Origin: Vibrio sagamiensis NBRC 104589
GTDB taxonomy: Bacteria; Pseudomonadota; Gammaproteobacteria; Enterobacterales; Vibrionaceae
Direction of reading: 5' to 3'
NCBI RefSeq assembly: GCF_007990935.1
Contig: NZ_BJXJ01000020.1
Coordinates: 1 to 64,000 of the forward strand
Length of the DNA: 64,000 bases
In this document: positions 54,487 to 63,225 of the stretch, in pieces
Layout: every line of letters starts with the position of its first letter
Numbering within the stretch: the first letter of the stretch is position 1
Notes under the pieces: generated by a model
What the model saw: only the letters and a program-made list of their open reading frames with translations
The model's database searches: none
Told to the model about the DNA's origin: nothing
Position numbers and translations under genes: made by a program

Positions 54487-55572
54487 TTAATTATAGATGG
54501 ATTTAATTAAAGAGAGTGATAATTCCTCCTGGTTGTCCCTATAATAATTATTTAGTTCTAAGCTTTCTTTTGAAATAAATCCTATTTCATATACTTCATC
54601 TGAAATATTACCATATTCTTTTTTTTCATAAGGTGAAGTGGATAACTTATTTAGTCTAACACTAAATAATTGGTATTCTTGTGGAGTATCTTCTAAAATG
54701 CTGTGATGAACTTTTAAACGAATTTCATTATCACCAGGTAATAGTTTTTCTCTACTTCTTAAAAATCCAGTCATACTTTTATTGTTGGTTTTTAAATAAG
54801 CTATTATTTCATAAAAGCCCTGTTTTTTGACTGTAACATATACCGGAATTACAATATCACCACCTAAAGGGTAGTAAGTACCTAAGTGAGAAACTTTCCC
54901 TACACTGGATGAATGTAAAGCATTTGCTACTAAGGTTATTTTATTAAATGAATCATCAAGATTGGCTGGGCTACTCTCTCCACTATTGAAACTAGCGAGC
55001 TCAAGCTCTGCACTGTTAGCAATATTTTTATCCAACTCGATTTCAGCAATGACTCGAAGTTCATCTCCCCAATCTTGCTCTAATGGGATGCTTAAATTTT
55101 GCTCTGTCGTTTCGCTAGTATGGACAATTTCTTTACTATCAATATCTTGTATTGAAACCTTCAGCATGGTGAATGCTAGAGGAGATGTTATAGTGATATT
55201 CATTACATCCGGGTAGAAATAACGGTATTTATCTAAATGCATATTAATATTTAAGCCGTCCTTGATGATAGGTAATGAAACGCCATACCCGCGATTACTT
55301 TCTAAGTAATAAGCATCACTTTCTTTTAATTTTATTGAATATTTAGGATAGCCTATTGATTCCTCATACTTTTTTACGATGATATTCTTCAAACTAGTGT
55401 TTAAAAACTCTTGTTTATTTCTTTCTTTTTGTATCGGATTGATACCAAGGTTTTCTTGGTGTGCTTTATTTACAACTTTTATATTGTTTGAATTGTCATT
55501 GTAAGTGCTGTTTGATAATAGCAAAACTGAAAGTGCAAATATTAATACTATAATTAGTGACCTAATATACAT
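54487..55572 (-). CDS. Membrane-anchored periplasmic protein (DUF4785-like)
   Basis: ATG 55572 is chosen because GGAT lies 7 nt before it. The 361-residue protein has one N-terminal membrane anchor (SLIIVLIFALSVLLLS) and a large beta-rich outer part with Ig-like strands (LAFTMLKVSIQDIDSKEIVH, YVTVKKQGFYEIIAYLKTNN). The layout and motifs recall DUF4785-type proteins, but this is a weak match. It lies 112 bp before the lipase-like gene in the same direction, so a joint role is possible. AT-rich. Confidence 0.75.
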   Translation of the reverse strand: MYIRSLIIVLIFALSVLLLSNSTYNDNSNNIKVVNKAHQENLGINPIQKERNKQEFLNTSLKNIIVKKYEESIGYPKYSIKLKESDAYYLESNRGYGVSLPIIKDGLNINMHLDKYRYFYPDVMNITITSPLAFTMLKVSIQDIDSKEIVHTSETTEQNLSIPLEQDWGDELRVIAEIELDKNIANSAELELASFNSGESSPANLDDSFNKITLVANALHSSSVGKVSHLGTYYPLGGDIVIPVYVTVKKQGFYEIIAYLKTNNKSMTGFLRSREKLLPGDNEIRLKVHHSILEDTPQEYQLFSVRLNKLSTSPYEKKEYGNISDEVYEIGFISKESLELNNYYRDNQEELSLSLIKSIYN

Positions 55573-55884
55573 GTTATTATCCAAATAAAAATAAAGTTGT
55601 TTATAATTTTTATTCTAAGTTTTATGGTTTGTCAATAAAGTGTAATGCCTGTTTTTTGTTTATTTTTATTAATAAAAATAAATTAAATTGAAATATAACT
55701 ATACAAGGTGTCTTTTATAGTGTGTTTATTTTTAGATGTGTTTTAGCCATTAGTTTTTAAGCTAACTGACGCTAAATTATCCCATTTGATGGTTATCTTG
55801 TTACGATAAACCATTAAATCAGCATTTATGACAATAGCAATTTTAATGTACTAAATTATCGTTATTGTGTGTTTTAAAAGACAA
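55573..55884. other. 312-bp AT-rich gap
   Basis: No gene, hairpin or repeat of note is seen. It lies between the YbjD-like gene (3' end) and the start of the anchored-protein gene, and probably carries the latter's promoter. Confidence 0.45.
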
Positions 55885-57519
55885 TTAAGTGTTTCCATTT
55901 GCCATACTTACAACTCGCTTGAGTGTCCAGCGTAACAATAAGGGTATGCATTCCATTCCTTTTTCTTCACAAAATGAAACAATTGCGAGTGCTAGATCTG
56001 GTTTTGCTTGTTTTTTTAGTACACGATTGACTACTTTTTTTGCAGGGATAGTGTGATTATGGGGAATTTTTATCAAATCTTTAAAGAATAACTCAAAGCC
56101 GTTATTGTATAAGAAATGTTCTATGTCTTGATCGGGTAATTCTGTCAAACGATGGCGTTCGTTTTCATAATTCAAATGAACACGAACGGTGTGTGCATAT
56201 TTTTTACCTGCTGGGTCGCCATCAGTTACGACATGCCAATCAATTGCAAACTCTTCAGCTACTTTTATCAGTGATTTCAAACCAGATTGAGCAAATTCAA
56301 CAATTTGCACACCTTCTGCTGCTAAATCGTAACCACATTGCTTCGCAAGTTCGTTAAATAGCCAAACCTCGGTTTCACCTTCGACTAACAGCCAGCAACG
56401 GGCAAATAAGGCTCCGGCTCTATGAAAACGAATATGAAAACCAATCCTTCGTAATTGGTCCTCTGAAAAATATTTAGAGTTCATTGATTTCGCGATTGTT
56501 TTTTCTGATTGACGTACGAGCCGACGAATCGAAGGCAATGGAACAGAACCTAACATGAGAGTACTATTAGTGGTTAAAATCTTTTGCATTGGGAGACGTT
56601 GTAATACACCCCAAGCTCGTGACAGGTGTGTTGGGTGGAGTCGTCCTTCTGGATCTTCAAGGATTAATATTGGGCGTGCACAACGCCTTAACTCATTTGG
56701 TCCTTTTGCTTGAAGATAGGCATTCAATAAGCCCATCAGTAGTAATCGTGTTTGTTTGCTATCTGTTTCTTTTAAGAACTGTGCTAATCCTTTATCTGCA
56801 GAAGGGCTAGAATAAAAAAGGCCATCCCTTGGCTTTCGTGGATTACCTTTTTTAAGGCTCCTAAAAGCGAAATAATGCTCAATTAAGGTTTGCATTGAGG
56901 CAAGACTGCTCCGTACTTCGCCTTTATTTACATGACCGGGCATTGCAATTAAACGGCGACATGTATTATTAATTCGCTTTTCAATTCGAGCATTTTTACT
57001 TTCATTGCTGACATGGATTGGTTGAGGGAAGCGCCGAGAATCTTGCAGGCGAATGACAGGGTGCAACATCATGAGTTCAACAGCTAACCTTTCGGCATCA
57101 CGTAATAAGAGGTTTTCACCTTGATTATCTAAAAAAGCATATTTAGTTGTGATTGTATTACCGATGCGAGTCGCGCTTAAGCGATAATAAATAGTATGTT
57201 CATTATCTTGACTAACACACCAAATCGGTCGAATTCGACGATAACGTCCAGCATTGACTTCGTGTTTATCTAAGCTTTTAAAACAAAGGATAATTTGAAG
57301 GTGTTGAGATTGAGGAGAAGAAATCGAATAATCAACGTGAAAATCGGTCATTTCAAACTGGTAAAGCTCACCATTAGCGGGTAACGCAAGCGATAATGCG
57401 TCCAGCAACGAAGATTTGCCCCAGGTATTTTCTCCAATTAATGTGGTAAGTTCATCAAACGAGAGTGAGAGACGTTTAATCCCTCTAAATCCAGAGATTT
57501 CAATTCGCTCAAGCCGCAT
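55885..57519 (-). CDS. ybjD: YbjD/OLD-family ATPase with TOPRIM nuclease domain
   Basis: The 544-residue protein begins MRLERIEISGFRGIKRLSLS, as in E. coli YbjD. Walker A is G29-ENTWGKSS; ILILEDPEGRLHPTHLSRAW is Walker B plus D-loop. The C-terminal TOPRIM domain has LLVEGETEVWLFNELAKQ (metal Glu) and VVTDGDPAGKKYA (D-x-D). OLD-family proteins couple an ABC-type ATPase to DNA nicking or cleavage; some act in phage defence. ATG 57519 is preferred over GTG 57525 because GGAAGG lies 5 nt before it. A perfect 23-bp palindrome lies 58 bp upstream of the start. Confidence 0.9.
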   Translation of the reverse strand: MRLERIEISGFRGIKRLSLSFDELTTLIGENTWGKSSLLDALSLALPANGELYQFEMTDFHVDYSISSPQSQHLQIILCFKSLDKHEVNAGRYRRIRPIWCVSQDNEHTIYYRLSATRIGNTITTKYAFLDNQGENLLLRDAERLAVELMMLHPVIRLQDSRRFPQPIHVSNESKNARIEKRINNTCRRLIAMPGHVNKGEVRSSLASMQTLIEHYFAFRSLKKGNPRKPRDGLFYSSPSADKGLAQFLKETDSKQTRLLLMGLLNAYLQAKGPNELRRCARPILILEDPEGRLHPTHLSRAWGVLQRLPMQKILTTNSTLMLGSVPLPSIRRLVRQSEKTIAKSMNSKYFSEDQLRRIGFHIRFHRAGALFARCWLLVEGETEVWLFNELAKQCGYDLAAEGVQIVEFAQSGLKSLIKVAEEFAIDWHVVTDGDPAGKKYAHTVRVHLNYENERHRLTELPDQDIEHFLYNNGFELFFKDLIKIPHNHTIPAKKVVNRVLKKQAKPDLALAIVSFCEEKGMECIPLLLRWTLKRVVSMANGNT

Positions 57520-57577
57520 TAACACCTTCCATGATTATTTTCACTACTGAAAATCTTGCCGATACATAATTAAAGCA

Positions 57578-57600
57578 TATACCTAAGTAACTTAGGTATA
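57578..57600. promoter_or_regulatory. Perfect 23-bp palindrome upstream of ybjD
   Basis: TATACCTAAGT and ACTTAGGTATA are perfect inverted arms around a single central A. Spacing to the ybjD start and arm length fit a dimeric regulator's operator. A short hairpin in RNA is the alternative. Confidence 0.55.
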
Positions 57601-57858
57601 TATAAAATTTTGCCATAGATAGTCTGAATTTTCGGAAATTGTGAGTATGGATAACCTTGAACGAACTTTTTGATCCGATTGAACTTGATAAAGTCTTTAT
57701 GGTTGCATATTAGATAATAATTGGAGTTATATGTTCTAACTATTATGCATATCTGTATCACGCTTTACTGAAACATAAAATTCCTTGTTTCATAACATTC
57801 ATGATTCTGTCATGATTCAACTCTAATAATAAGAACAATTAAAAAAGAGAAAACGCGT

Positions 57859-59607
57859 ATGAAGACAAACCATAAGTCAGTAAAAATTAAACTGGCACAC
57901 ATTAATGATACACACTCCTATTTTGAGCCTACCTCGTTGCAGTTAGCGCTTAAACTTGACGGGCAACAAGTTGTTGAACCATACGTTAGTGCTGGAGGCT
58001 TTGCCCGGATTGCAACTAGGGTAGAGCAATTACGTGAGGATGCTCAACGTCAAAAACAAGGGATGTTATTTTTACATGCTGGCGACTGTTTTCAGGGGAC
58101 GTTGTATTTTTCTCTTTTCAAAGGCGTCGCCAATGCTGATCTTCTCAATTCATTACATATTGATGCAATGACGCTAGGTAACCATGAATTGGATATGGGC
58201 AATGAACCCGTTGCTCGTTTCTGCCAACGCATCCAATTTCCATTTTTAGCAGGTAACTGGGATTTGACTCATGAACTGCCACATAAAGAGCACCGAATCA
58301 GTGATAATAGTAATGTATATAGCTATATTCCAGATAATCAAAGTGCTCAGTATATAGTCAAAACTTTTGATGATGAACCTGTGGCCATTTTTGGATTATC
58401 TATTGATAAAATGAGTGATATTGCCAATCCTGACATCGATACTCCTTTTATTTCAGCACTACAAACTGCCCATAACACGGTTAAGGAAATTCATCGTGCA
58501 GGTATTAATAAAATCATACTACTCAGTCATTTAGGTTACGAAAGTGATCTAGAACTCGCTAAGAAAGTAGGTGGGATTGGTATTATTGTCGGCGGGCACA
58601 GTCACAGGCTTCAAGGAGATTTTAGTGCTATTGGCCTAGGTAAAGATGACCCCTACGGTGTTAAAGTTAATGACACATATGTGGTTCAAGCTGGTTATCA
58701 TTCACTTGCACTTGGTCATTGTACCATTGAGTTTGACGAGCAGGGTTTAGTGACCATGTTAAGTGGTCAAAATGAATTATTACTTGGACGTCGTTTGTTT
58801 TGGAACTCAATGATGACAAATACTCTGGACCAGAGTAAGTTTGAAGCCACTTGTGACTTTATCCATCGTCAGCCCAATGTGACAATATGTAAAAAGCACC
58901 CAGCAATACAAACGATTCTTAACGAAAAGTACATACCTAAAGTACGTAAACTGCAATCTCAGGTCATTGCTCATACCAGTAAAAATTTGCGCCATGTTAG
59001 AATCCCTGATGAACTCGGAGGTAGTGAATTAGCGCCTGCCGTCGCTAGAGCATTTGTGTACAGTTTGAATAAACGAGGTCGTAAAGTTCAATTTGCAATT
59101 CATAATGCAGGAGGTGTCCGCACATCTCTGAATTCTGGTGACATTACGATTGCGGACATTGCTGGGCGTCTACTCCCTTTTGCTGTCCCAATTGGCTGTT
59201 ATGAGATTCAGGGAAAAACAATTCGCCAGATCCTTGAAGGAGCGATCAATAATGCACTTAACAACGGCGTAGAAGGAACGGGAAGTGGTAGCTTTCCATA
59301 TGCATATAATCTGGATTTTAAATACAATAAAGATGCTAAAAATGGTCACCGAATTGAAAGTTTGAGTATTTTCGATAATGATCAATGGCATCCAGTGAAT
59401 GATGAAGAGTGGTACAGTGGTACTTCTTCTGCCTATTCAATGAAAGGTAAAGAAGGCTATGATGCGATGCTCGATATGAAAGGGGAAGGGTATATTAGTT
59501 CACTTTCAATGGCAGATTGTTTTATAGAATTACTTACCGATCATCCAGGTTGCTTGGATGCGCTTACTTCAACCAATTCATTATCGAGTTTCAGCAATAA
59601 AAATTGA
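57859..59607 (+). CDS. 5'-nucleotidase/metallophosphatase without signal peptide
   Basis: The 582-residue protein has the UshA/5'-nucleotidase layout. The N-terminal dimetal phosphatase has AHINDTHSYF, HAGDCFQGT, TLGNHELDMGN, LLSHLGY and VGGHSHRLQ. The C-terminal nucleotide-binding domain has AIHNAGGVRTSL and SGSFPYAYNLDFKY. Unlike UshA there is no signal peptide (MKTNHKSVKIKLAHIND), so it is likely cytoplasmic. AAAGAGAAAA precedes the ATG. Divergent from ybjD. Nucleotide salvage is likely; the preferred substrate is unknown. Confidence 0.92.
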   Translation: MKTNHKSVKIKLAHINDTHSYFEPTSLQLALKLDGQQVVEPYVSAGGFARIATRVEQLREDAQRQKQGMLFLHAGDCFQGTLYFSLFKGVANADLLNSLHIDAMTLGNHELDMGNEPVARFCQRIQFPFLAGNWDLTHELPHKEHRISDNSNVYSYIPDNQSAQYIVKTFDDEPVAIFGLSIDKMSDIANPDIDTPFISALQTAHNTVKEIHRAGINKIILLSHLGYESDLELAKKVGGIGIIVGGHSHRLQGDFSAIGLGKDDPYGVKVNDTYVVQAGYHSLALGHCTIEFDEQGLVTMLSGQNELLLGRRLFWNSMMTNTLDQSKFEATCDFIHRQPNVTICKKHPAIQTILNEKYIPKVRKLQSQVIAHTSKNLRHVRIPDELGGSELAPAVARAFVYSLNKRGRKVQFAIHNAGGVRTSLNSGDITIADIAGRLLPFAVPIGCYEIQGKTIRQILEGAINNALNNGVEGTGSGSFPYAYNLDFKYNKDAKNGHRIESLSIFDNDQWHPVNDEEWYSGTSSAYSMKGKEGYDAMLDMKGEGYISSLSMADCFIELLTDHPGCLDALTSTNSLSSFSNKN

Positions 59608-59754
59608 CCTGTATACAGAATTCTATTAGCACTTTTGCACATAAAGAAATCCACTTATCTCAAAGTTTACGCAGTTCCGATTGAATCGTGTTTGGCTCTA
59701 TTGGCATTTTTCTTGCCTAATCCACATTCTGGATTAATCGGAAAGGAATGAAAA

Positions 59755-59850
59755 ATGTGGGATAGAGATCGATTTGATATTGTCGTTGTTATTATACTTA
59801 TTGCTATTTGGCTCATACTTGCCTATTTATTACCCTTGCATGGTTTCTAA
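59755..59850 (+). CDS. 31-residue membrane peptide
   Basis: ATG 59755 follows AAAGGAATGAAA at good spacing. The product MWDRDRFDIVVVIILIAIWL then ILAYLLPLHGF has one membrane helix with acidic/basic residues at the N-terminus. Strong ribosome site and clean single-helix design suggest a real small membrane protein. It lies between the nucleotidase and the Mn2+ riboswitch upstream of the TerC-like gene. Confidence 0.6.
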   Translation: MWDRDRFDIVVVIILIAIWLILAYLLPLHGF

Positions 59851-59900
59851 ATTGATGCTTCTTCTCTCTATTTTACCCTTCTTATCGATAAATAATTTTT

Positions 59901-60098
59901 GTTGGAGATACTCGTTATCAGGCGTATGATAGCGCCGTTTGGGGAGTAGTTAGCGTAAGTTTACTTATCGTCATCTCGTTAAGCATTCGCTTATCCGGTA
60001 AGTAAAGGTGCCCACTAGTATGAGTGGTTGAGGCACTCCAACGAGACCAACGCATACTTTAAGTCGCGCCAGAATTGTGTTCAGGCGCTGGTTTTTAT
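59901..60098 (+). promoter_or_regulatory. yybP-ykoY (Mn2+) riboswitch with terminator hairpin
   Basis: GGGGAGTAG (59941-59949) and CAACGAGACC (60039-60048) are the two conserved internal parts of the yybP-ykoY manganese riboswitch. GTTGGAG (59901-59907) can pair with CTCCAAC (60036-60042), a possible alternative to the ligand-bound fold. The expression platform is a hairpin GCGCC-GAA/TTC-GGCGC (60066-60088) followed by TTTTT, then a second hairpin 60104-60134. The gene after it is a TerC/Alx-like transporter, as in E. coli alx. Confidence 0.8.
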
Positions 60099-60103
60099 TG
60101 TTT

Positions 60104-60134
60104 GCGGAAGGTCTTCTTCATGTCCACCTTCCGC
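60104..60134 (+). promoter_or_regulatory. Hairpin before the TerC ribosome site
   Basis: GCGGAAGGT (60104-60112) and ACCTTCCGC (60126-60134) make a perfect 9-bp stem with a 13-nt loop, ending 3 nt before the GGGAGG ribosome site. It may set translation together with the upstream riboswitch. Confidence 0.6.
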
Positions 60135-60146
60135 CTGGGAGGTTTT

Positions 60147-61154
60147 ATGTCTCTGTTAGAAAATACCCTTTCTGTGAGTTCACCAACTGTCATCAATGAT
60201 CCTTTATTTATGTATGGTGCTTTTGGCTTGCTTACATTGCTCTTAGTTGCGATAGATATCTTTCAAACTCGCGGCGGTGTGATAACGATGAAGAAAGCTA
60301 TAACTTGGAGTGTATTCTGGTTTCTCTTAGCTTTTGTTTTTGCAGCTTCAATTTATTTTTTCTGGGGATATTACGCGCCATCAAGCAGCTACAGCAATGA
60401 GAAAGCAACCGTCTCATTTTTGACGGGATATTTATTAGAAAAATCATTAAGTGTCGATAACTTATTTGTTTTTGCAATCATTTTTACCCAATACAAGGTG
60501 CCAGAGGCGCTACGTCCGCGAGCATTACTTTGGGGAGTAATTGGTGCGCTTGTGTTACGTGCGGTCATGATAGCTGTCGGTGCTCAACTATTGGCTCAAT
60601 ATCACTGGGTTCTGTATGTATTTGCGGCTTTTCTTATTTGGACTGGTATCCAATTGGCGCGTGACAAAGGTGATGAAGAGGTGAATCCTTATCCTGAGCG
60701 TTTTATACGCAAGTTTCTTCCAGTGACAGAAACATTTCATGCTCAACATCTTATTTTGAAGCAAGCAGGTACTTGGGTTGCAACGCCAATGCTAGTTGTA
60801 GTCGGTGTGATTGCGGTAATGGATGTAATGTTTGCTTTGGATTCCATCCCCGCCATTTTTGCTGTTACCCAAGAACCGTTTCTGGTTTTAGCAGCAAATG
60901 TGTTTGCGTTGCTTGGCTTACGCTCACTGTACTTTGTTTTGCAAGCAATGTTAGATAAATTTGTTTATTTAAAGCCAGCGCTCTCTATTATTATGGTTTT
61001 TATTGGAATTAAGATGCTTTTAGTCGGTTCTGAATATGCAATTCCTACTTCTTGGTCTTTAACCTTTTTGATTGGAGTTATGTCTATTGCTGTCATTGCT
61101 TCAATTTATAAAGCAAAGCGTAATAATGATATTGAAATCAATGTTCATAATTAA
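60147..61154 (+). CDS. TerC/Alx-family membrane protein (Mn2+ export)
   Basis: The 335-residue protein has about nine membrane segments and TerC signatures: LTGYLLEKSLSVDNLFVFAI and VIAVMDVMFALDSIPAIFAV, each with the conserved D-N or D-S pair in the membrane. Family members such as Alx and MeeF export Mn2+. ATG 60147 is chosen because GGGAGG precedes it; the frame is open upstream to 60075, inside the terminator hairpin. Control by the riboswitch at 59901-60098 supports a role in manganese balance, possibly with alkaline pH. Confidence 0.93.
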   Translation: MSLLENTLSVSSPTVINDPLFMYGAFGLLTLLLVAIDIFQTRGGVITMKKAITWSVFWFLLAFVFAASIYFFWGYYAPSSSYSNEKATVSFLTGYLLEKSLSVDNLFVFAIIFTQYKVPEALRPRALLWGVIGALVLRAVMIAVGAQLLAQYHWVLYVFAAFLIWTGIQLARDKGDEEVNPYPERFIRKFLPVTETFHAQHLILKQAGTWVATPMLVVVGVIAVMDVMFALDSIPAIFAVTQEPFLVLAANVFALLGLRSLYFVLQAMLDKFVYLKPALSIIMVFIGIKMLLVGSEYAIPTSWSLTFLIGVMSIAVIASIYKAKRNNDIEINVHN

Positions 61155-61439
61155 AATCCTGAAGTAAGCGCAACAAAGTAATAGGCTTAAAAAATGTCAG
61201 GTTAAATTTATGTTACTACTGATGGGGTAGTAATCAGAAAAATGTACTTTATTCAACCAGATTACTATCTGGTTGAATAAAAACTCTATTATTTTGACTT
61301 TTTATAAACCCACTATGTAATAAATTTGTTTCATAAAAAAAACTAATGCGAATGGGTAGTTTTTGTCATTTTTTGAGCATAAGAAAAGTGTCTAATATTA
61401 AGCCATCAAAACAAATTAAGGCTTTAAAGAGAGGCAATC

Positions 61440-61628
61440 ATGGAACAAGCAATGCAAATAACAAATATCGCTTTACCAACCTCTATGGATAAGAAAACCT
61501 ATTCAGTTAGTTTCAAAGGATTGATTGCTCACTTGGCCGATATTCTTTTTGCTGAAAAGGCACCTCGCCAATATTATGCAGAAGACTTTTCGGCACATAT
61601 GCAAAAAGACATCGGTCTCTATCGGTAG
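61440..61628 (+). CDS. Small protein (62 residues), weakly DUF1127-like
   Basis: GAGAGGCA precedes ATG 61440. The product has a helical middle (SFKGLIAHLADILFAEKA) and ends EDFSAHMQKDIGLYR, which resembles the C-terminal D-I-G-L/I-x-R of DUF1127 (YjiS-like) proteins, although the arginine-rich part is poor. A strong terminator follows, supporting a real one-gene unit. Confidence 0.65.
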   Translation: MEQAMQITNIALPTSMDKKTYSVSFKGLIAHLADILFAEKAPRQYYAEDFSAHMQKDIGLYR

Positions 61629-61656
61629 TAGTAGACACGAATAAGGCTTAGCTTAG

Positions 61657-61688
61657 ATGCCAGCTTAGTCGCTGGCATTTTTATTTTT
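61657..61688 (+). terminator. Terminator after the small protein gene
   Basis: ATGCCAGC (61657-61664) and GCTGGCAT (61671-61678) pair around a 6-nt loop, followed by TTTTATTTTT. Confidence 0.9.
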
Positions 61689-61736
61689 GTAACTGATTTC
61701 CCATTACTAGAAATTTATAACCAACAGCTGATATAT

Positions 61737-62075
61737 TTATAATTTTACCTTTAACGCACCTGTTGAATCCGCAACTAACTTTATCGTTTTAACTACTGCT
61801 TGCTTACAAAGCGAACTGTATAAATGTGGGTAGAGTTTCCCATCATCTTTAATTCCTACAGGTGGTTCGTCTCTAAGCGCTCGAGTAACGACGTTTATAT
61901 CGATTTTGAGAAGATATAACTCAGTAGCTCCAACAAAAAAGCAATCAATGATTTGTTGAACTTGCTCCTTATAAGCTAGGTGTATAAAACCTACACTCTT
62001 AAAAGAGGTAGGTTCGTAATATTCTATGCTTTCATATTTCTTGTAATCATCTTTTGTAAGTATATGATATAACAT
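61737..62075 (-). CDS. DUF952-family protein
   Basis: The 112-residue protein matches DUF952 by its pattern: LYHILTKDDYKKY at the start, P-T-S-F-x-x-x-GFIHLAYKEQV, a central strand TELYLLKIDINVV and E-P-P-V-G...YPHLYSSLCKQAV. The function of the family is unknown; its fold resembles ADP-ribosyl transferase-like proteins in some reports, which I cannot verify here. AAGAGAAAA precedes the ATG. It stands alone on the minus strand. Confidence 0.85.
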   Translation of the reverse strand: MLYHILTKDDYKKYESIEYYEPTSFKSVGFIHLAYKEQVQQIIDCFFVGATELYLLKIDINVVTRALRDEPPVGIKDDGKLYPHLYSSLCKQAVVKTIKLVADSTGALKVKL

Positions 62076-62552
62076 TTATTTTTTCTCTTAGTGATTTTCT
62101 ATGTAGCGGTTATCTGTTGCTTGAAATTACGAACATAGCTTAATAGAAAATAAATCAATAGGTTAGTGACGAAGTGTAGCAGGGTTATTTAGTGCTTATG
62201 GGATGAATGATGATGTCACATATCGCAAAATGATAACTTTTTAAGTTGTGTCATTACCACTGTTTTTAAAGCTATAGAAAATTTTAAGTTGTGAATGTTC
62301 AGTAACGTTGATAATTAATAAAGTCAGAACTCATGCAAGTTATAAGTGATGTCTAAGTCACAAATATGATGATTGAAAAGAGCAGCCTTTATATATATAG
62401 TTTACATACACTGAAACTTTATAATAAGTGTACAATCAATTTCTATAATTTTGAGATTACCACATTAGAAATGTATTCTAATTATAATTAAAAACAGTAT
62501 TTAATTGTAATTTATTCAACTATTATTATCTTAAACTTATAAATAGGTTAAA
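62076..62552. other. 477-bp AT-rich gap
   Basis: No gene, repeat or structured element stands out. It separates the divergent DUF952 gene and small exported protein gene and must hold their promoters. Confidence 0.45.
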
Positions 62553-62915
62553 ATGAAAATTAAACTAATCGCAGTAGTATTAACGACAGCACTAGCATTT
62601 TCGGTTCAGGGTAAAGTAGAAAACGGTAAAATTGCTATTGGAGTGTATAAAACCGGAAGAGTAATGGCAGAAAGTCCGTTTAGTACAATTCTGCGATTAT
62701 ATGTTGAAGCTAAGTTCAAAGATTCCTCTCACTGGGAGGGCGAACAATCGAGTTTGCTTTTAGCCTCTCTGGATAAGAGAAAAACACCGAGTTTTCATTC
62801 TACACCTTGGTTAAATGATAGCTTTTCAGATGACCAATCAGCGACTTGGGGAAGCTACCCAACTGACTGTATAAGAAATTTATTCATCAGCTTTTGGTCT
62901 GGAGGAGGGTGCTAA
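62553..62915 (+). CDS. Small exported protein of unknown function
   Basis: The 120-residue protein has a signal peptide (IKLIAVVLTTALAFSVQG, cleaved near QGK). The mature part is about 100 residues with a Cys in TDCIRNLF and one at the very C-terminus (WSGGGC), which could form a disulfide. AGG lies 6 nt before the ATG. No family is recognised. Confidence 0.7.
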   Translation: MKIKLIAVVLTTALAFSVQGKVENGKIAIGVYKTGRVMAESPFSTILRLYVEAKFKDSSHWEGEQSSLLLASLDKRKTPSFHSTPWLNDSFSDDQSATWGSYPTDCIRNLFISFWSGGGC

Positions 62916-63225
62916 AATCAATCAATACCAGAATCTACATTAATATCTAAATATAAAATTGATACTAGTTAAATGGGTTCTGAATGCACTTGATTTTATT
63001 TAAAGTTGAAAAATGTTGAGTCAAATAATATTAATTAATAATTTCTGATTTTCCTACCTCTTGTCTGCTCTTGCAGCTATTTCAAATTCTAGAATTTATA
63101 TTATTACTTGCTAGAACGACAGTACAACCAAATATAATTAAATACAGTTCTCATAGTAAATGATGCTCCTTGCCTTTTTATCCTAACTTAGTAAAAACGG
63201 GCATACTGCCCGTTTAATATCTCTA
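62916..63225. other. 310-bp gap between convergent genes
   Basis: AT-rich, without genes. ACGGGCA and TGCCCGT (63196-63213) form a 7-bp stem followed by TTAATA, close to the stop of the minus-strand gene; it may act as a weak terminator. Confidence 0.5.
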
